A stretch of 64,000 nucleotides of DNA, from NCBI RefSeq assembly GCF_009299835.1, contig NZ_VKCZ01000007.1, forward strand, positions 124,001 through 188,000, written 5' to 3'. Shown here piece after piece: positions 43,144 to 50,909 of the stretch. Positions within the stretch are counted from its first letter, which is position 1, and each line of letters starts with the position of its first letter. A model generated the notes under the pieces. That model saw nothing but the letters and a program-made list of their open reading frames with translations. It was not told the DNA's origin and did not search any database. Both the position numbers and the translations under genes were made by a program. The DNA is from Microlunatus speluncae (GTDB lineage Bacteria > Actinomycetota > Actinomycetes > Propionibacteriales > Propionibacteriaceae).

Positions 43144-45108
43144 GTGACTGAGACTGCCGCCGTGCCGGCGATCGACTTCTCCAGCTTCGATCGCAACGTA
43201 CGCATCACCGATGACCTGTACCGCCACGTCAACGGCCGCTGGATCGCCGAGACCACGATCGAGGACGACAAGCCGATGGCCGGCGTCTTCATCGGGCTGC
43301 GGGACGCGGCGGAGGCGGCCGTCCGGGACATCATCACCGGGATCACCGACGGGGCGCCGGGCAGCAACGAGGCCAAGATCGCCGACCTGTACGCCAGCTT
43401 CATGGACGCCGAGGCCGTGGAGGCCGCCGGCGCGACCCCGCTGGCCGGGCTGCTGGCCGAGGTGGACCAGGTGGACACGCCGGCCGAGCTGGTCCGGCTG
43501 CTCGGCGGCTTCTTCCGCCGCGGCATCTCCGGCCTGGTCGCGATCGACGTCGAGTCCGACCCCGGCGACCCGAACCGGTCGGTGATCTTCGTCGGCCAGT
43601 CCGGGCTCGGGCTGCCGGACGAGGAGTACTACCGGCTGGAGGCGCACGCGGAGATCCGGACCAAGTATCAGGAGCACATCTCGGCGTCGTTCGAGCTGGC
43701 CGGGGTCGACTACCCGGCCACCCAGGCCAAGCGGGTGTTCGACCTGGAGACCGAGATCGCCGCCGCGCACTGGGACAAGGTCAAGTGCCGCGACCTGCGG
43801 CTGATGTACAACCTGATGTCGCTGACCGAGTTCGAGGCGAACTACCCCGACCTGAACTGGCCGGAGTACGCGGCGGGCCTCGGCATCGACCGCGAACTGA
43901 TGGCCGAGCTGGTCGTCACCCAGCCGTCCTTCTTCTCCGAGGCGGCGGCACTGCTGACCCGCAACCGGCTCGACTCCTGGCGCGCCTGGGCCCGGTGGAA
44001 GATCATCTCCTCGCTGTCGCCGTACCTCTCCAGCGCCTTCGTCGACGAGCGGTTCTCCTTCTACGGCACGACCCTGTCGGGCACGCCGAAGCTCAAGGAG
44101 CGCTGGAAGCGCGGCGTCGAGCTGGTCGAGGGCTCGCTCGGCGAGGCGGTCGGTCAGGTCTATGTCGACCGGCACTTCTCCCCCACCGCCAAGGAGCGGA
44201 TGGACGAGCTGGTCGGGCACCTGATCGAGGCCTATCGGCAGTCGATCACCGACCTGGACTGGATGACCGCGGAGACCAAGCAGCAGGCGTTGGACAAGCT
44301 CGGCAAGTTCCGGCCGCACATCGGCTTTCCGTCGAAGTGGCGCGACTACTCCTCGCTGGAGATCATCCGGGACGACCTGGTCGGCAACGTCGCCCGGGCG
44401 GTCCAGTTCGAGATCGGCCGCAACCTCGCCAAGATCGGCCAGCCGGTCGACCGCGAGGAGTGGATGATGACGCCGCAGACGGTCAACGCCTACTATCACC
44501 CGCTGCGCAACGAAATCGTCTTCCCGGCCGCGATCCTGCAGCCGCCGTTCTTCAACGAGCACGCCGACGACGCGGTCAACTACGGCGCGATCGGCGCCGT
44601 GATCGGCCACGAGATCGGCCACGGCTTCGATGATCAAGGTTCCACCTGCGACGGTGACGGAGCCCTGCGCGACTGGTGGACCGCTGATGACCGGGCCGCC
44701 TTCGAGCAGCGGACCGCGACCCTGGTCGAGCAGTACGACGCCCTGGAGCCGGAGCAGACGCCCGGCCACAAGGTCAACGGCTCGCTGACCATCGGCGAGA
44801 ACATCGGCGACCTCGGCGGCCTGTCGATCGCGCTCAAGGCCTGGCGGATCGCGACCGGGGATCAGGATCCGGCCCCGATCGACGACTACACCGGGGTGCA
44901 GCGCCTGTTCCTCAGCTGGGCCGCGGTCTGGCAGACCAAGGCCCGCAACGAGACCGTCCTGCAGCGCCTCGCCGTCGACCCGCACTCCCCGCCCGAGTTC
45001 CGCTGCAACCAGATCGTCCGCAACGTCGACGCCTTCTACGAAGCCTTCAACGTGCAGGAATCCGACGCCCTCTACCTAGCCCCCACCCACCGCGTCCGCA
45101 TCTGGTAA
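43144..45108 (+). CDS. M13-family metallopeptidase (PepO/neprilysin-like)
   Basis: 654 residues from a GTG. The zinc site is HEIGH at 489-493 (VIGHEIGHGFDDQGS), with the third ligand Glu552 in GENIGDLGG. NAYYHPLRNEIVFPAAILQP is the substrate-binding NAYY segment of the family. The N-terminal lobe starts DDLYRHVNGRWIAETTIEDD. There is no signal peptide or membrane helix, so like other bacterial PepO proteins of actinobacteria it is a cytoplasmic endopeptidase for peptides. A 63-bp hairpin repeat follows its stop. Confidence 0.93.
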   Translation: MTETAAVPAIDFSSFDRNVRITDDLYRHVNGRWIAETTIEDDKPMAGVFIGLRDAAEAAVRDIITGITDGAPGSNEAKIADLYASFMDAEAVEAAGATPLAGLLAEVDQVDTPAELVRLLGGFFRRGISGLVAIDVESDPGDPNRSVIFVGQSGLGLPDEEYYRLEAHAEIRTKYQEHISASFELAGVDYPATQAKRVFDLETEIAAAHWDKVKCRDLRLMYNLMSLTEFEANYPDLNWPEYAAGLGIDRELMAELVVTQPSFFSEAAALLTRNRLDSWRAWARWKIISSLSPYLSSAFVDERFSFYGTTLSGTPKLKERWKRGVELVEGSLGEAVGQVYVDRHFSPTAKERMDELVGHLIEAYRQSITDLDWMTAETKQQALDKLGKFRPHIGFPSKWRDYSSLEIIRDDLVGNVARAVQFEIGRNLAKIGQPVDREEWMMTPQTVNAYYHPLRNEIVFPAAILQPPFFNEHADDAVNYGAIGAVIGHEIGHGFDDQGSTCDGDGALRDWWTADDRAAFEQRTATLVEQYDALEPEQTPGHKVNGSLTIGENIGDLGGLSIALKAWRIATGDQDPAPIDDYTGVQRLFLSWAAVWQTKARNETVLQRLAVDPHSPPEFRCNQIVRNVDAFYEAFNVQESDALYLAPTHRVRIW

Positions 45109-45111
45109 AAA

Positions 45112-45174
45112 CCCCGCCGACCCGTCACTAGTGCACCGGGTTTTGCGGCGTGTCGGTGCACAAGTGACGTCTCG
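45112..45174. repeat. 63-bp hairpin repeat, copy 1 (after the M13 peptidase gene)
   Basis: Starts 4 bases after the stop codon. It contains GTCACTAGTGCACCG (45124-45138) and its near-complement (45154-45168, one mismatch) around a 15-base loop. The whole 63 bases recur inverted at 47096-47158 with a single difference. Confidence 0.85.
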
Positions 45175-45230
45175 GCAGCACCGGCTGGGCTTCCGCCCGG
45201 TGACCTGACCGGGTGTGGTTGGCTGGCCGG

Positions 45231-46046
45231 ATGCGGTTGACGGACGAGTTCGAGTGGCAGGGACGACGGATAGCGTACGGACGGGCCGGCAGCGGACCGG
45301 ATCTCGTCTTCTGTCACGGGACGCCGTGGTCGTCGGTGGTCTGGTCCCGTTACGCCGACGCGTTGACCGACGAGTTCACGGTGCACCTGTGGGACCTGCC
45401 CGGCTACGGCCGGTCGTCGAAGGACCCTGACCATGCGGTCGACTTCGCCACCCAGGCCCGCGGCTTCGCCGCCCTGCTCGATCACTGGGGACTCGACCGA
45501 CCGCTGGTGATCGCTCATGATTTCGGCGGTGCGGTCAGCCTCGGCGCCGCCTTGTTCGAGCAGGCCCGGTATGCGGCGCTGTTGTTGGTCGACGTCGTCG
45601 CGATCCCGCCCAGCGGCTCACCGTTCTTCAAGTTCGTCCAAGATCATCCGACGGTGTTGGACCAGCTGCCGCCCTACATCCACGCGGCGATCTTGGACGC
45701 CTACATCCGCGGGGCCAGCCACCGGGGCCTGCGCGAGGATGAGTTGGCCGCGCTGGTCGAGCCCTGGACCACCGACCAGGGTCAGCCGGCCTTCTACCGG
45801 CAGATCGCCCAGTACGACGAGACCTACCTGGCCAAGATCGAGGAGCGGCTGCCCGAGCTGGAGCTCCCGGCCGACGTGATCTGGGGCGCCGACGACACCT
45901 GGATCCCGACCACCACCGGACGCCGGCTGGCCGGGTTGATCACCGATGCCACCTACACCGAGGTGCCCGAGGCCGGTCACCTGATCCAGTACGACGCCCC
46001 GGTGGAGCTGAGCAACCTGGTCCGAGACTGGCTCGCCAAGCACTAG
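45231..46046 (+). CDS. alpha/beta hydrolase with Asp nucleophile (haloalkane dehalogenase/epoxide hydrolase-like)
   Basis: 271 residues from ATG 45231. HGTPW (29-33) is the oxyanion region, the nucleophile-elbow is VIAHDFGGA with Asp97 rather than Ser, and the C-terminal EAGHLIQYDAP carries the catalytic His; WGADDTWIP supplies the acid. An Asp nucleophile is typical for haloalkane and haloacetate dehalogenases and epoxide hydrolases. The substrate is unknown. It lies with the isomerase between two inverted 63-bp hairpins. Confidence 0.8.
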   Translation: MRLTDEFEWQGRRIAYGRAGSGPDLVFCHGTPWSSVVWSRYADALTDEFTVHLWDLPGYGRSSKDPDHAVDFATQARGFAALLDHWGLDRPLVIAHDFGGAVSLGAALFEQARYAALLLVDVVAIPPSGSPFFKFVQDHPTVLDQLPPYIHAAILDAYIRGASHRGLREDELAALVEPWTTDQGQPAFYRQIAQYDETYLAKIEERLPELELPADVIWGADDTWIPTTTGRRLAGLITDATYTEVPEAGHLIQYDAPVELSNLVRDWLAKH

Positions 46047-46049
46047 CTG

Positions 46050-46170
46050 CTCGTTCCCTGAGCCCGTCGAAGCATGTCCTGAGCCTGTCGAAGGGGGCAG
46101 ACCAGATGATCATTGCGCTCACGACGCAACGACGGAACCCGGCCTCGCCCTTCGACAAGCTCAGGGAACG
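46050..46170. repeat. inverted set of CCCTTCGACAGGCTCAGGGA repeats between convergent genes
   Basis: A forward tandem (tcgttccctgagcccgtcga at 46051, then a second unit tcctgagcctgtcgaaggg at 46078-46096) faces a reverse copy at 46145-46170 across a 48-base loop. The arms can pair over about 25 bases. The position between convergent genes suits termination. Confidence 0.75.
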
Positions 46171-46184
46171 AGCAAGCACCTGCC

Positions 46185-47042
46185 CTAGGCCGTCAGACGG
46201 CCGAACGCCTCGAGACTGACCCGGACGGACTCGAGCTCGGCCAGCGCGGTGTGATCTTGCTCGAGCAGCAGGCACTCGAAATTCGGCAGCGCCTCGGCCG
46301 CGGCGACGATGGCGGGGATCGGCAGCGTGCCGGTGCCGATCTCGGTGAAGCAGCGCGGCTCCAGGGTGGCCTGGAACGACTCCATGGTGATCGGACCCGA
46401 CGGGTCGACCACGCCGTCATACAGGTTCAGCGGCTGCGGCGCGTCGGCCGGGAAATCCTTCTGGTGCAGCAGAATCACCCGATCCGGGTAGCGGCGCATC
46501 CAGTCGATCGGGTCCTGCCCGCCGCGATACATCCAGTAGGTGTCGAGCTCGAGGAAGACCAGCTCCGGATCCGTGTGATCCAAGATCAACTGATAGATCG
46601 GGGTGCCGTCCAGCTCCTGGAACTCCTGATAATGGTTGTGGTAATAGAACCGCATCCCCCGCTCGGCGCAGAGCCGGCCGATCTCGTTGAACGTCTCGGC
46701 CCGGCGCAGCACGTAGTCGCGATCACCGTACGGATAGAACTCGATGTCGCAGCCGATCTGCCGGTTGCCGACCCGCTGGTGATAGTCCAGCACGACGGGA
46801 AGTCGATCAAGGTCGAGCGGGTTGACGTGGCAGCCGACGAGCTCGAGGCCGTACGTCCGCAGCCGCTCGGTCAGCTCGTCCGCCGGCACCCCGAAGCCGA
46901 CCCCGTCGTCGACCGCGGCGTTGTGGTTGGCGGCCTCGATCCGGCGCACGCCGAGTTCGCCGAGGACTTCGAGCGTGCCCCAGGGATCACGCTTGAGCGA
47001 CTCCCGGACCGAGTAGAGCTGCAGGCCGATGGCGACATCCAT
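46185..47042 (-). CDS. sugar phosphate isomerase/epimerase family (AP endonuclease 2-like TIM barrel)
   Basis: 285 residues. The TIM barrel begins IGLQLYSVRESLKRDPWGTL, followed by RRIEAANHNA, GMRFYYHNHYQEFQELDGTP, VFLELDTYWMYRGGQDPIDW (metal-ligand Glu/Asp), HQKDFPA and FTEIGTGTLPIPAIVAAAEA. These are the metal-binding positions of the xylose isomerase-like superfamily, which includes IolE/IolH and hydroxypyruvate isomerase. The substrate is unknown. It stands in the bracketed segment and is convergent with the hydrolase gene. Confidence 0.87.
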   Translation of the reverse strand: MDVAIGLQLYSVRESLKRDPWGTLEVLGELGVRRIEAANHNAAVDDGVGFGVPADELTERLRTYGLELVGCHVNPLDLDRLPVVLDYHQRVGNRQIGCDIEFYPYGDRDYVLRRAETFNEIGRLCAERGMRFYYHNHYQEFQELDGTPIYQLILDHTDPELVFLELDTYWMYRGGQDPIDWMRRYPDRVILLHQKDFPADAPQPLNLYDGVVDPSGPITMESFQATLEPRCFTEIGTGTLPIPAIVAAAEALPNFECLLLEQDHTALAELESVRVSLEAFGRLTA

Positions 47043-47095
47043 GACTCCACCGTACGCAGGGTCCGGCAGGGTCTCGAGGCCCGAACTGTCGGCGT

Positions 47096-47158
47096 CGAGA
47101 CGTCACTTGTGCACCGACACGCCGCAAAAACCGGTGCACTAGTGACGGGTCGGCGGGG
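47096..47158. repeat. 63-bp hairpin repeat, copy 2 (inverted; after the oligopeptide operon)
   Basis: Reverse complement of 45112-45174 with one mismatch in 63. Its inner edge lies 2 bases from the stop of the last oligopeptide ABC gene, in the same orientation relative to the gene as copy 1, so both could serve as transcription terminators. Confidence 0.85.
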
Positions 47159-47159
47159 G

Positions 47160-47975
47160 TTAGGTGCCGGCGCGGACGGGGAGGACGGCGGCCAGGAGGT
47201 CCTTGGTGTAGTCGTCCTGGGGGTCGCCGAACAGCTGCTCGGTCGGGCCCTCCTCGACGATCTTGCCGGTCCGCATCACGGCGACCCGGTCGGCCAGGCG
47301 CTCCACCACGGCGAGGTTGTGCGAGATGAAGACGCAGGACAGGCCGAGCTGGCCGCGCAGGTCCTCCAGCAGGGTCAGGATCTGGGCCTGGATCGAAACG
47401 TCCAGCGACGAGGTCGGCTCGTCACAGACCAGCAGCTCCGGCTCCAGGGCCAGCGCCCGGGCGATCGCGATCCGCTGCTGCTGGCCGCCGGAGAACTGCC
47501 GCGGCGACAGGTCGGCGAAGCGCGGGTTGACCCCGACCAACTCCAGCAGTTCCAGCGCCTTGGCGCGGCGGGACTCCCGGGTGCCGCGGTTGTGCAGCCG
47601 CAACGGCTCCGCGACGTTGCCGACCGCGGTGTAGTGCGGCAGCAGCGACCCGTACGGATTCTGGAAGACCATCTGCATCTTGCCGCGCAGGGCCCGCTGT
47701 TCCTTGCCGGTCAGCGCGGTCAGCTCCTGACCGGCGAACGTCACCCGGCCGGAGGTGACCGGCTGCAGGCCCATGATCAACCGGGCCAGGGTCGACTTGC
47801 CGCTGCCGCTCTCGCCCACGATGCCGACGGTCTCGCCGGTCCGTACGTCGATCGAGACGTTGTCCACCGCCACCGTGTCACCGGCCCGGCTGGAGAAGAT
47901 CTTGGTCACCGCCTCGACCCGGACCAGCACGTCGGCCGGCGGGTCGGAGAACGTGCGCTTCGCTGGCTCAGACAA
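47160..47975 (-). CDS. oligopeptide ABC transporter ATP-binding protein (OppF/DppF type)
   Basis: 271 residues. Walker A is GESGSGKST, Q-loop VFQNPYGSLLPHY, signature LSPRQFSGGQQQRIAIARAL, Walker B LLVCDEPTSSLD, H-loop FISHNLAVVE. It is a little shorter than many OppF proteins, lacking a long C-terminal peptide-transport domain. It overlaps the OppD-type gene (ATG at 47975, stop of the upstream gene at 47968) and is the last gene of the operon. Confidence 0.93.
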   Translation of the reverse strand: MSEPAKRTFSDPPADVLVRVEAVTKIFSSRAGDTVAVDNVSIDVRTGETVGIVGESGSGKSTLARLIMGLQPVTSGRVTFAGQELTALTGKEQRALRGKMQMVFQNPYGSLLPHYTAVGNVAEPLRLHNRGTRESRRAKALELLELVGVNPRFADLSPRQFSGGQQQRIAIARALALEPELLVCDEPTSSLDVSIQAQILTLLEDLRGQLGLSCVFISHNLAVVERLADRVAVMRTGKIVEEGPTEQLFGDPQDDYTKDLLAAVLPVRAGT

Positions 47976-48963
47976 GGGTCGCCGCCTTCCAACACGCCGC
48001 GCCGTGGCCGTGGGCCGTGGTCCCGTTCGCCTCGGGCCCGGCGTCGAGCTTGATCAACTCCTGCTCCTCGGAACAGCGCGGCTGCTCCGCCTGGGCACAG
48101 CGCGGATGGAACGGGCAGCCGGCGGGGCGACGGGCCAGGTCCGGCGGGCTGCCCGGGATCGGGATCAGCGGCAGCTCCCGGCCGCCGACCTCGATGCTCG
48201 AGCCGATCAGACCCACCGAGTACGGGTGCCGCGGCCGGTCCAGCAGCTCCAGCGTGGTCGCCCGCTCCATCACCTGCCCCGCATACATCACCATCACGTC
48301 GTCGCAGAAGTAGCGGGCCACCCCGAGATCGTGGGTGATCATGATGATGCCGGTGCCCTGCTCCTTCAGCCCGGCCAGCAGATCCAGCAGCTGTCGCTGG
48401 ATCGTCACGTCCACGGCGGTGGTCGGCTCGTCGGCGATCAACAAGGCCGGCCGGGTGATCATCGCCATCGCGATCATCGTCCGCTGCCGCATTCCGCCGG
48501 ACATCTGGAACGGATACATGCGGACCCGGCGCTCGGGCTCGGGGATGCCGACATCGCCCAGCGCCTGGACGGCCCGTTGCCGGGCCTCGGCCTTGCCGCA
48601 GATGCCGTGCCAGAGCAGGTGCTCGGTCAGCTGCCGCTCCACCGTCAGGGTCGGATTCATCGCCTCCATGGCGTTCTGGAACACCATCCCGATGTCCCGG
48701 CCGCGGATCCGGCGCAGCTCGCGCTGCTTCAGTTTGAGCAGATCCTTGCCCTGGAACTGCGCGCTGCCGGCCGCCTTCGCGGTCTTCGGTAGCAGGCCGA
48801 GCAGGCTGCGCACCGTGACGCTCTTGCCGCTGCCGCTCTCGCCGACGATCGCCAGCGCCTTCCCCGGCTCGACGTCGAAACTGAGCCCGTCGACCACGGT
48901 CAGCCGCTCACCGTCGGAGCGACGGAACTCGGTCCGCAGGTCCCTCACTTCGAGCAGACTCAT
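47968..48963 (-). CDS. oligopeptide ABC transporter ATP-binding protein (OppD/DppD type)
   Basis: 331 residues. Walker A GESGSGKSV, Q-loop MVFQNAMEAMNPTLTV, signature YPFQMSGGMRQRTMIAMAMI, Walker B LLIADEPTTAVD. The C-terminal oligopeptide-transporter domain with its cysteines is present (GCPFHPRCAQAEQPRCSEEQ), which in some relatives holds an iron-sulfur cluster. It starts within the stop of the permease gene (ATGA). With the OppF-type subunit it forms the heterodimeric ATPase of the importer. Confidence 0.93.
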   Translation of the reverse strand: MSLLEVRDLRTEFRRSDGERLTVVDGLSFDVEPGKALAIVGESGSGKSVTVRSLLGLLPKTAKAAGSAQFQGKDLLKLKQRELRRIRGRDIGMVFQNAMEAMNPTLTVERQLTEHLLWHGICGKAEARQRAVQALGDVGIPEPERRVRMYPFQMSGGMRQRTMIAMAMITRPALLIADEPTTAVDVTIQRQLLDLLAGLKEQGTGIIMITHDLGVARYFCDDVMVMYAGQVMERATTLELLDRPRHPYSVGLIGSSIEVGGRELPLIPIPGSPPDLARRPAGCPFHPRCAQAEQPRCSEEQELIKLDAGPEANGTTAHGHGAACWKAATLV

Positions 48964-49874
48964 CGCTGATCACCACTCGCGTCGAAGGCGTCCCGGAGGC
49001 CGTCGCCGACCCAGGTGAACGCCAGCAGGGTCAGGGCAAACAGTGCGGCCGGGAACAGCAGCAGGTGCGGCGCCGAGAGCAGCGACCGGACGCCCTCGGA
49101 GATCATCCCGCCCCAGGACGGGGTCGGCGGTTCGACGCCGAGCCCGAGCAGGGCCAGACCGGCCTCCGCCCCGATCGCCGCCGGGATGCCGAAGCTGGTG
49201 GTGACCAGGATCGGCCCGATCGCGTTCGGCAGGATGTAGCGCACCGCGATGGTGAAGCCCGAGGCACCCATCGCGCGTGCCGCCTCGACGTATTCCCGCT
49301 GCTTCAGCGTGAGCACCTGGGCCCGGACCAGCCGGGCCTGGGTGACCCAGGAGGCGATGCCGATGGCCAAGATCAACGCGAAGATGCTGCGGCCGAGGAC
49401 GGTCACCAGCACCACCGCGAACAGGTAGCTCGGGAACGCGTACATGATGTCGGTGCCGGCCATCAGCCCCGACTCCAGCCGACCGCCGACGTAGCCGGCG
49501 AGCAGGCCGATGATCAAGGCCAGCACCAGCGCCGTCACCTCGGCGCCGAAGGCGACCGACAGGGCGGTCCGCAGGCCGTAGAGGACCCGGCTGAAGACGT
49601 CCCGGCCGAGCGCGTCGGTGCCCAGCAGGTGGCCGCCCACGCCCGGGCCGACCATCATGTTGTCGAAATCGGTGTCGGTGTAGTGGAACGGCGCGATCAG
49701 TGGCGCGATCAGCGCGACGATGATCAACAAGCCACAGAAGATGAGGCTGCCCAGCGCGAGCTTGTTGCGACGGAACCGGTCCCAGGCGTGCCGGAGCGGG
49801 CTCTTGGTCACCACCTCGCGGGTTGCCGCCACCGGTGCTAGACCGACGTCGGCTGCACTCTCGACTGTTGCCAC
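48960..49874 (-). CDS. oligopeptide ABC transporter permease (OppC/DppC type)
   Basis: 304 residues. The GTG at 49874 has an excellent ribosome site (GGGGGAGGAAGCT before it), so it overlaps the OppB-type gene by 37 bases. N-terminal OppC_N segment SPLRHAWDRFRRNKLALGSL, then GTDALGRDVFSRVLYGLRTA and the EAA loop RREY-type YVEAARAMGASGFTIAVRYI. Six helices, peptide/nickel transporter family. Confidence 0.9.
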   Translation of the reverse strand: MATVESAADVGLAPVAATREVVTKSPLRHAWDRFRRNKLALGSLIFCGLLIIVALIAPLIAPFHYTDTDFDNMMVGPGVGGHLLGTDALGRDVFSRVLYGLRTALSVAFGAEVTALVLALIIGLLAGYVGGRLESGLMAGTDIMYAFPSYLFAVVLVTVLGRSIFALILAIGIASWVTQARLVRAQVLTLKQREYVEAARAMGASGFTIAVRYILPNAIGPILVTTSFGIPAAIGAEAGLALLGLGVEPPTPSWGGMISEGVRSLLSAPHLLLFPAALFALTLLAFTWVGDGLRDAFDASGDQR

Positions 49875-50866
49875 AGCTTCCTCCCCCCTCGCATGAATCC
49901 GCGGCCGCGGGCCGCCTCGGTCCGGATCCGGGGATCCAGCGCACCGTAGATCAGATCGACGATCAGGTTCACCACCATCAAGATCAACGCGAAGAACAGC
50001 GTGGTGCCCATCAGCAGCGGCATGTCCCGGCTGGCCGCGGCCTGGGTGAAGTAGAGCCCCAGCCCCGGGATCCGGAACAACGTCTCGACGAACACGGTGC
50101 CGGTCATCAGCCCGGCCAACAGCGGGCCGACCACGGTGACCAGCGGGATCAGCGAGTTGCGCAGCGCGTGCCGGATCACCACCGTGCTGTACGGGCCGCC
50201 CTTGGCCAGCGCCGCGGTGACGTACTCCTCGCGGAGCGTCTCCAGCATGCTGGAGCGGACATAACGGGCCAGCACCGCCACCGGGCCGAGCGCCAGCGCC
50301 AGCACCGGCATGATCATGTTCACCGGACCGTCCCAGCCGCTGGATGGAAGCACGTGCAGGGTCGCGGTGAACAGCAAGATCAGGAACGCCGCGGTCAGAT
50401 AGCTGGGCAGCGCATGCCCCAGCGTGACCACGAACATCGTGCCGTGATCACCGACCGAGTCCTTGCGCAGCGCGGCGAAGACCCCGATCGGCACCGAGAT
50501 CAACAACGCCAGGATCACGGCAATGATCGCCAGCGTGGCCGAGACCGGGAACGCGGTCGCGATGATGTCCTGCACGTCCTGCCCGGCGTACTTGTAGGAC
50601 GGGCCGAAGTCCCAGGTGATCGCACCCTTCATGAAGATCAGGTACTGCTGCCAGGCCGGCTTGTCCTCGCCGTAACGGTTCTCCAGCTCCGTCACCATCT
50701 GCTCGGTGCCGGCGCTGCCGATGTTGGTGGCGCCGCTGCTCACCCGGGCGATGTCGGCGAAACTCCCCGGGGCCAACTGAAGCAGCGTGAACGCGATGAT
50801 CGACACCGCGATCAGGGACAGCACCAGCCGGATCACCCGGCTGGCGAGATATCTGGCGAATCCCAC
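49838..50866 (-). CDS. oligopeptide ABC transporter permease (OppB/DppB type)
   Basis: 342 residues from a GTG. N-terminus RYLASRVIRLVLSLIAVSII is typical of OppB, with a large loop (DIARVSSGATNIGSAGTEQM) after the first helix and the EAA loop YVTAALAKGGPYSTVVIRHA, then LRNSLIPLVTVVGPLLAGLM and the conserved VETLFRIPGLGLYFTQAAAS. It forms the channel with the OppC-type subunit. Confidence 0.92.
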   Translation of the reverse strand: MGFARYLASRVIRLVLSLIAVSIIAFTLLQLAPGSFADIARVSSGATNIGSAGTEQMVTELENRYGEDKPAWQQYLIFMKGAITWDFGPSYKYAGQDVQDIIATAFPVSATLAIIAVILALLISVPIGVFAALRKDSVGDHGTMFVVTLGHALPSYLTAAFLILLFTATLHVLPSSGWDGPVNMIMPVLALALGPVAVLARYVRSSMLETLREEYVTAALAKGGPYSTVVIRHALRNSLIPLVTVVGPLLAGLMTGTVFVETLFRIPGLGLYFTQAAASRDMPLLMGTTLFFALILMVVNLIVDLIYGALDPRIRTEAARGRGFMRGGRKLWQQSRVQPTSV

Positions 50867-50909
50867 GCCTCATCCTCCTCGTCGATGATCGTCTGAGTGC
50901 CGCGGGCCG

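Noticed and set aside
41725..44985. Minus-strand open frame of 1086 codons opposite the Gly/Tyr-rich paralogues and the M13 peptidase
   Set aside because: It spans three real plus-strand genes, is rich in Arg/Gly/Gln/Val/Asp in the way of antisense GC-rich DNA, and has no motif. It results from codon bias of the true genes.
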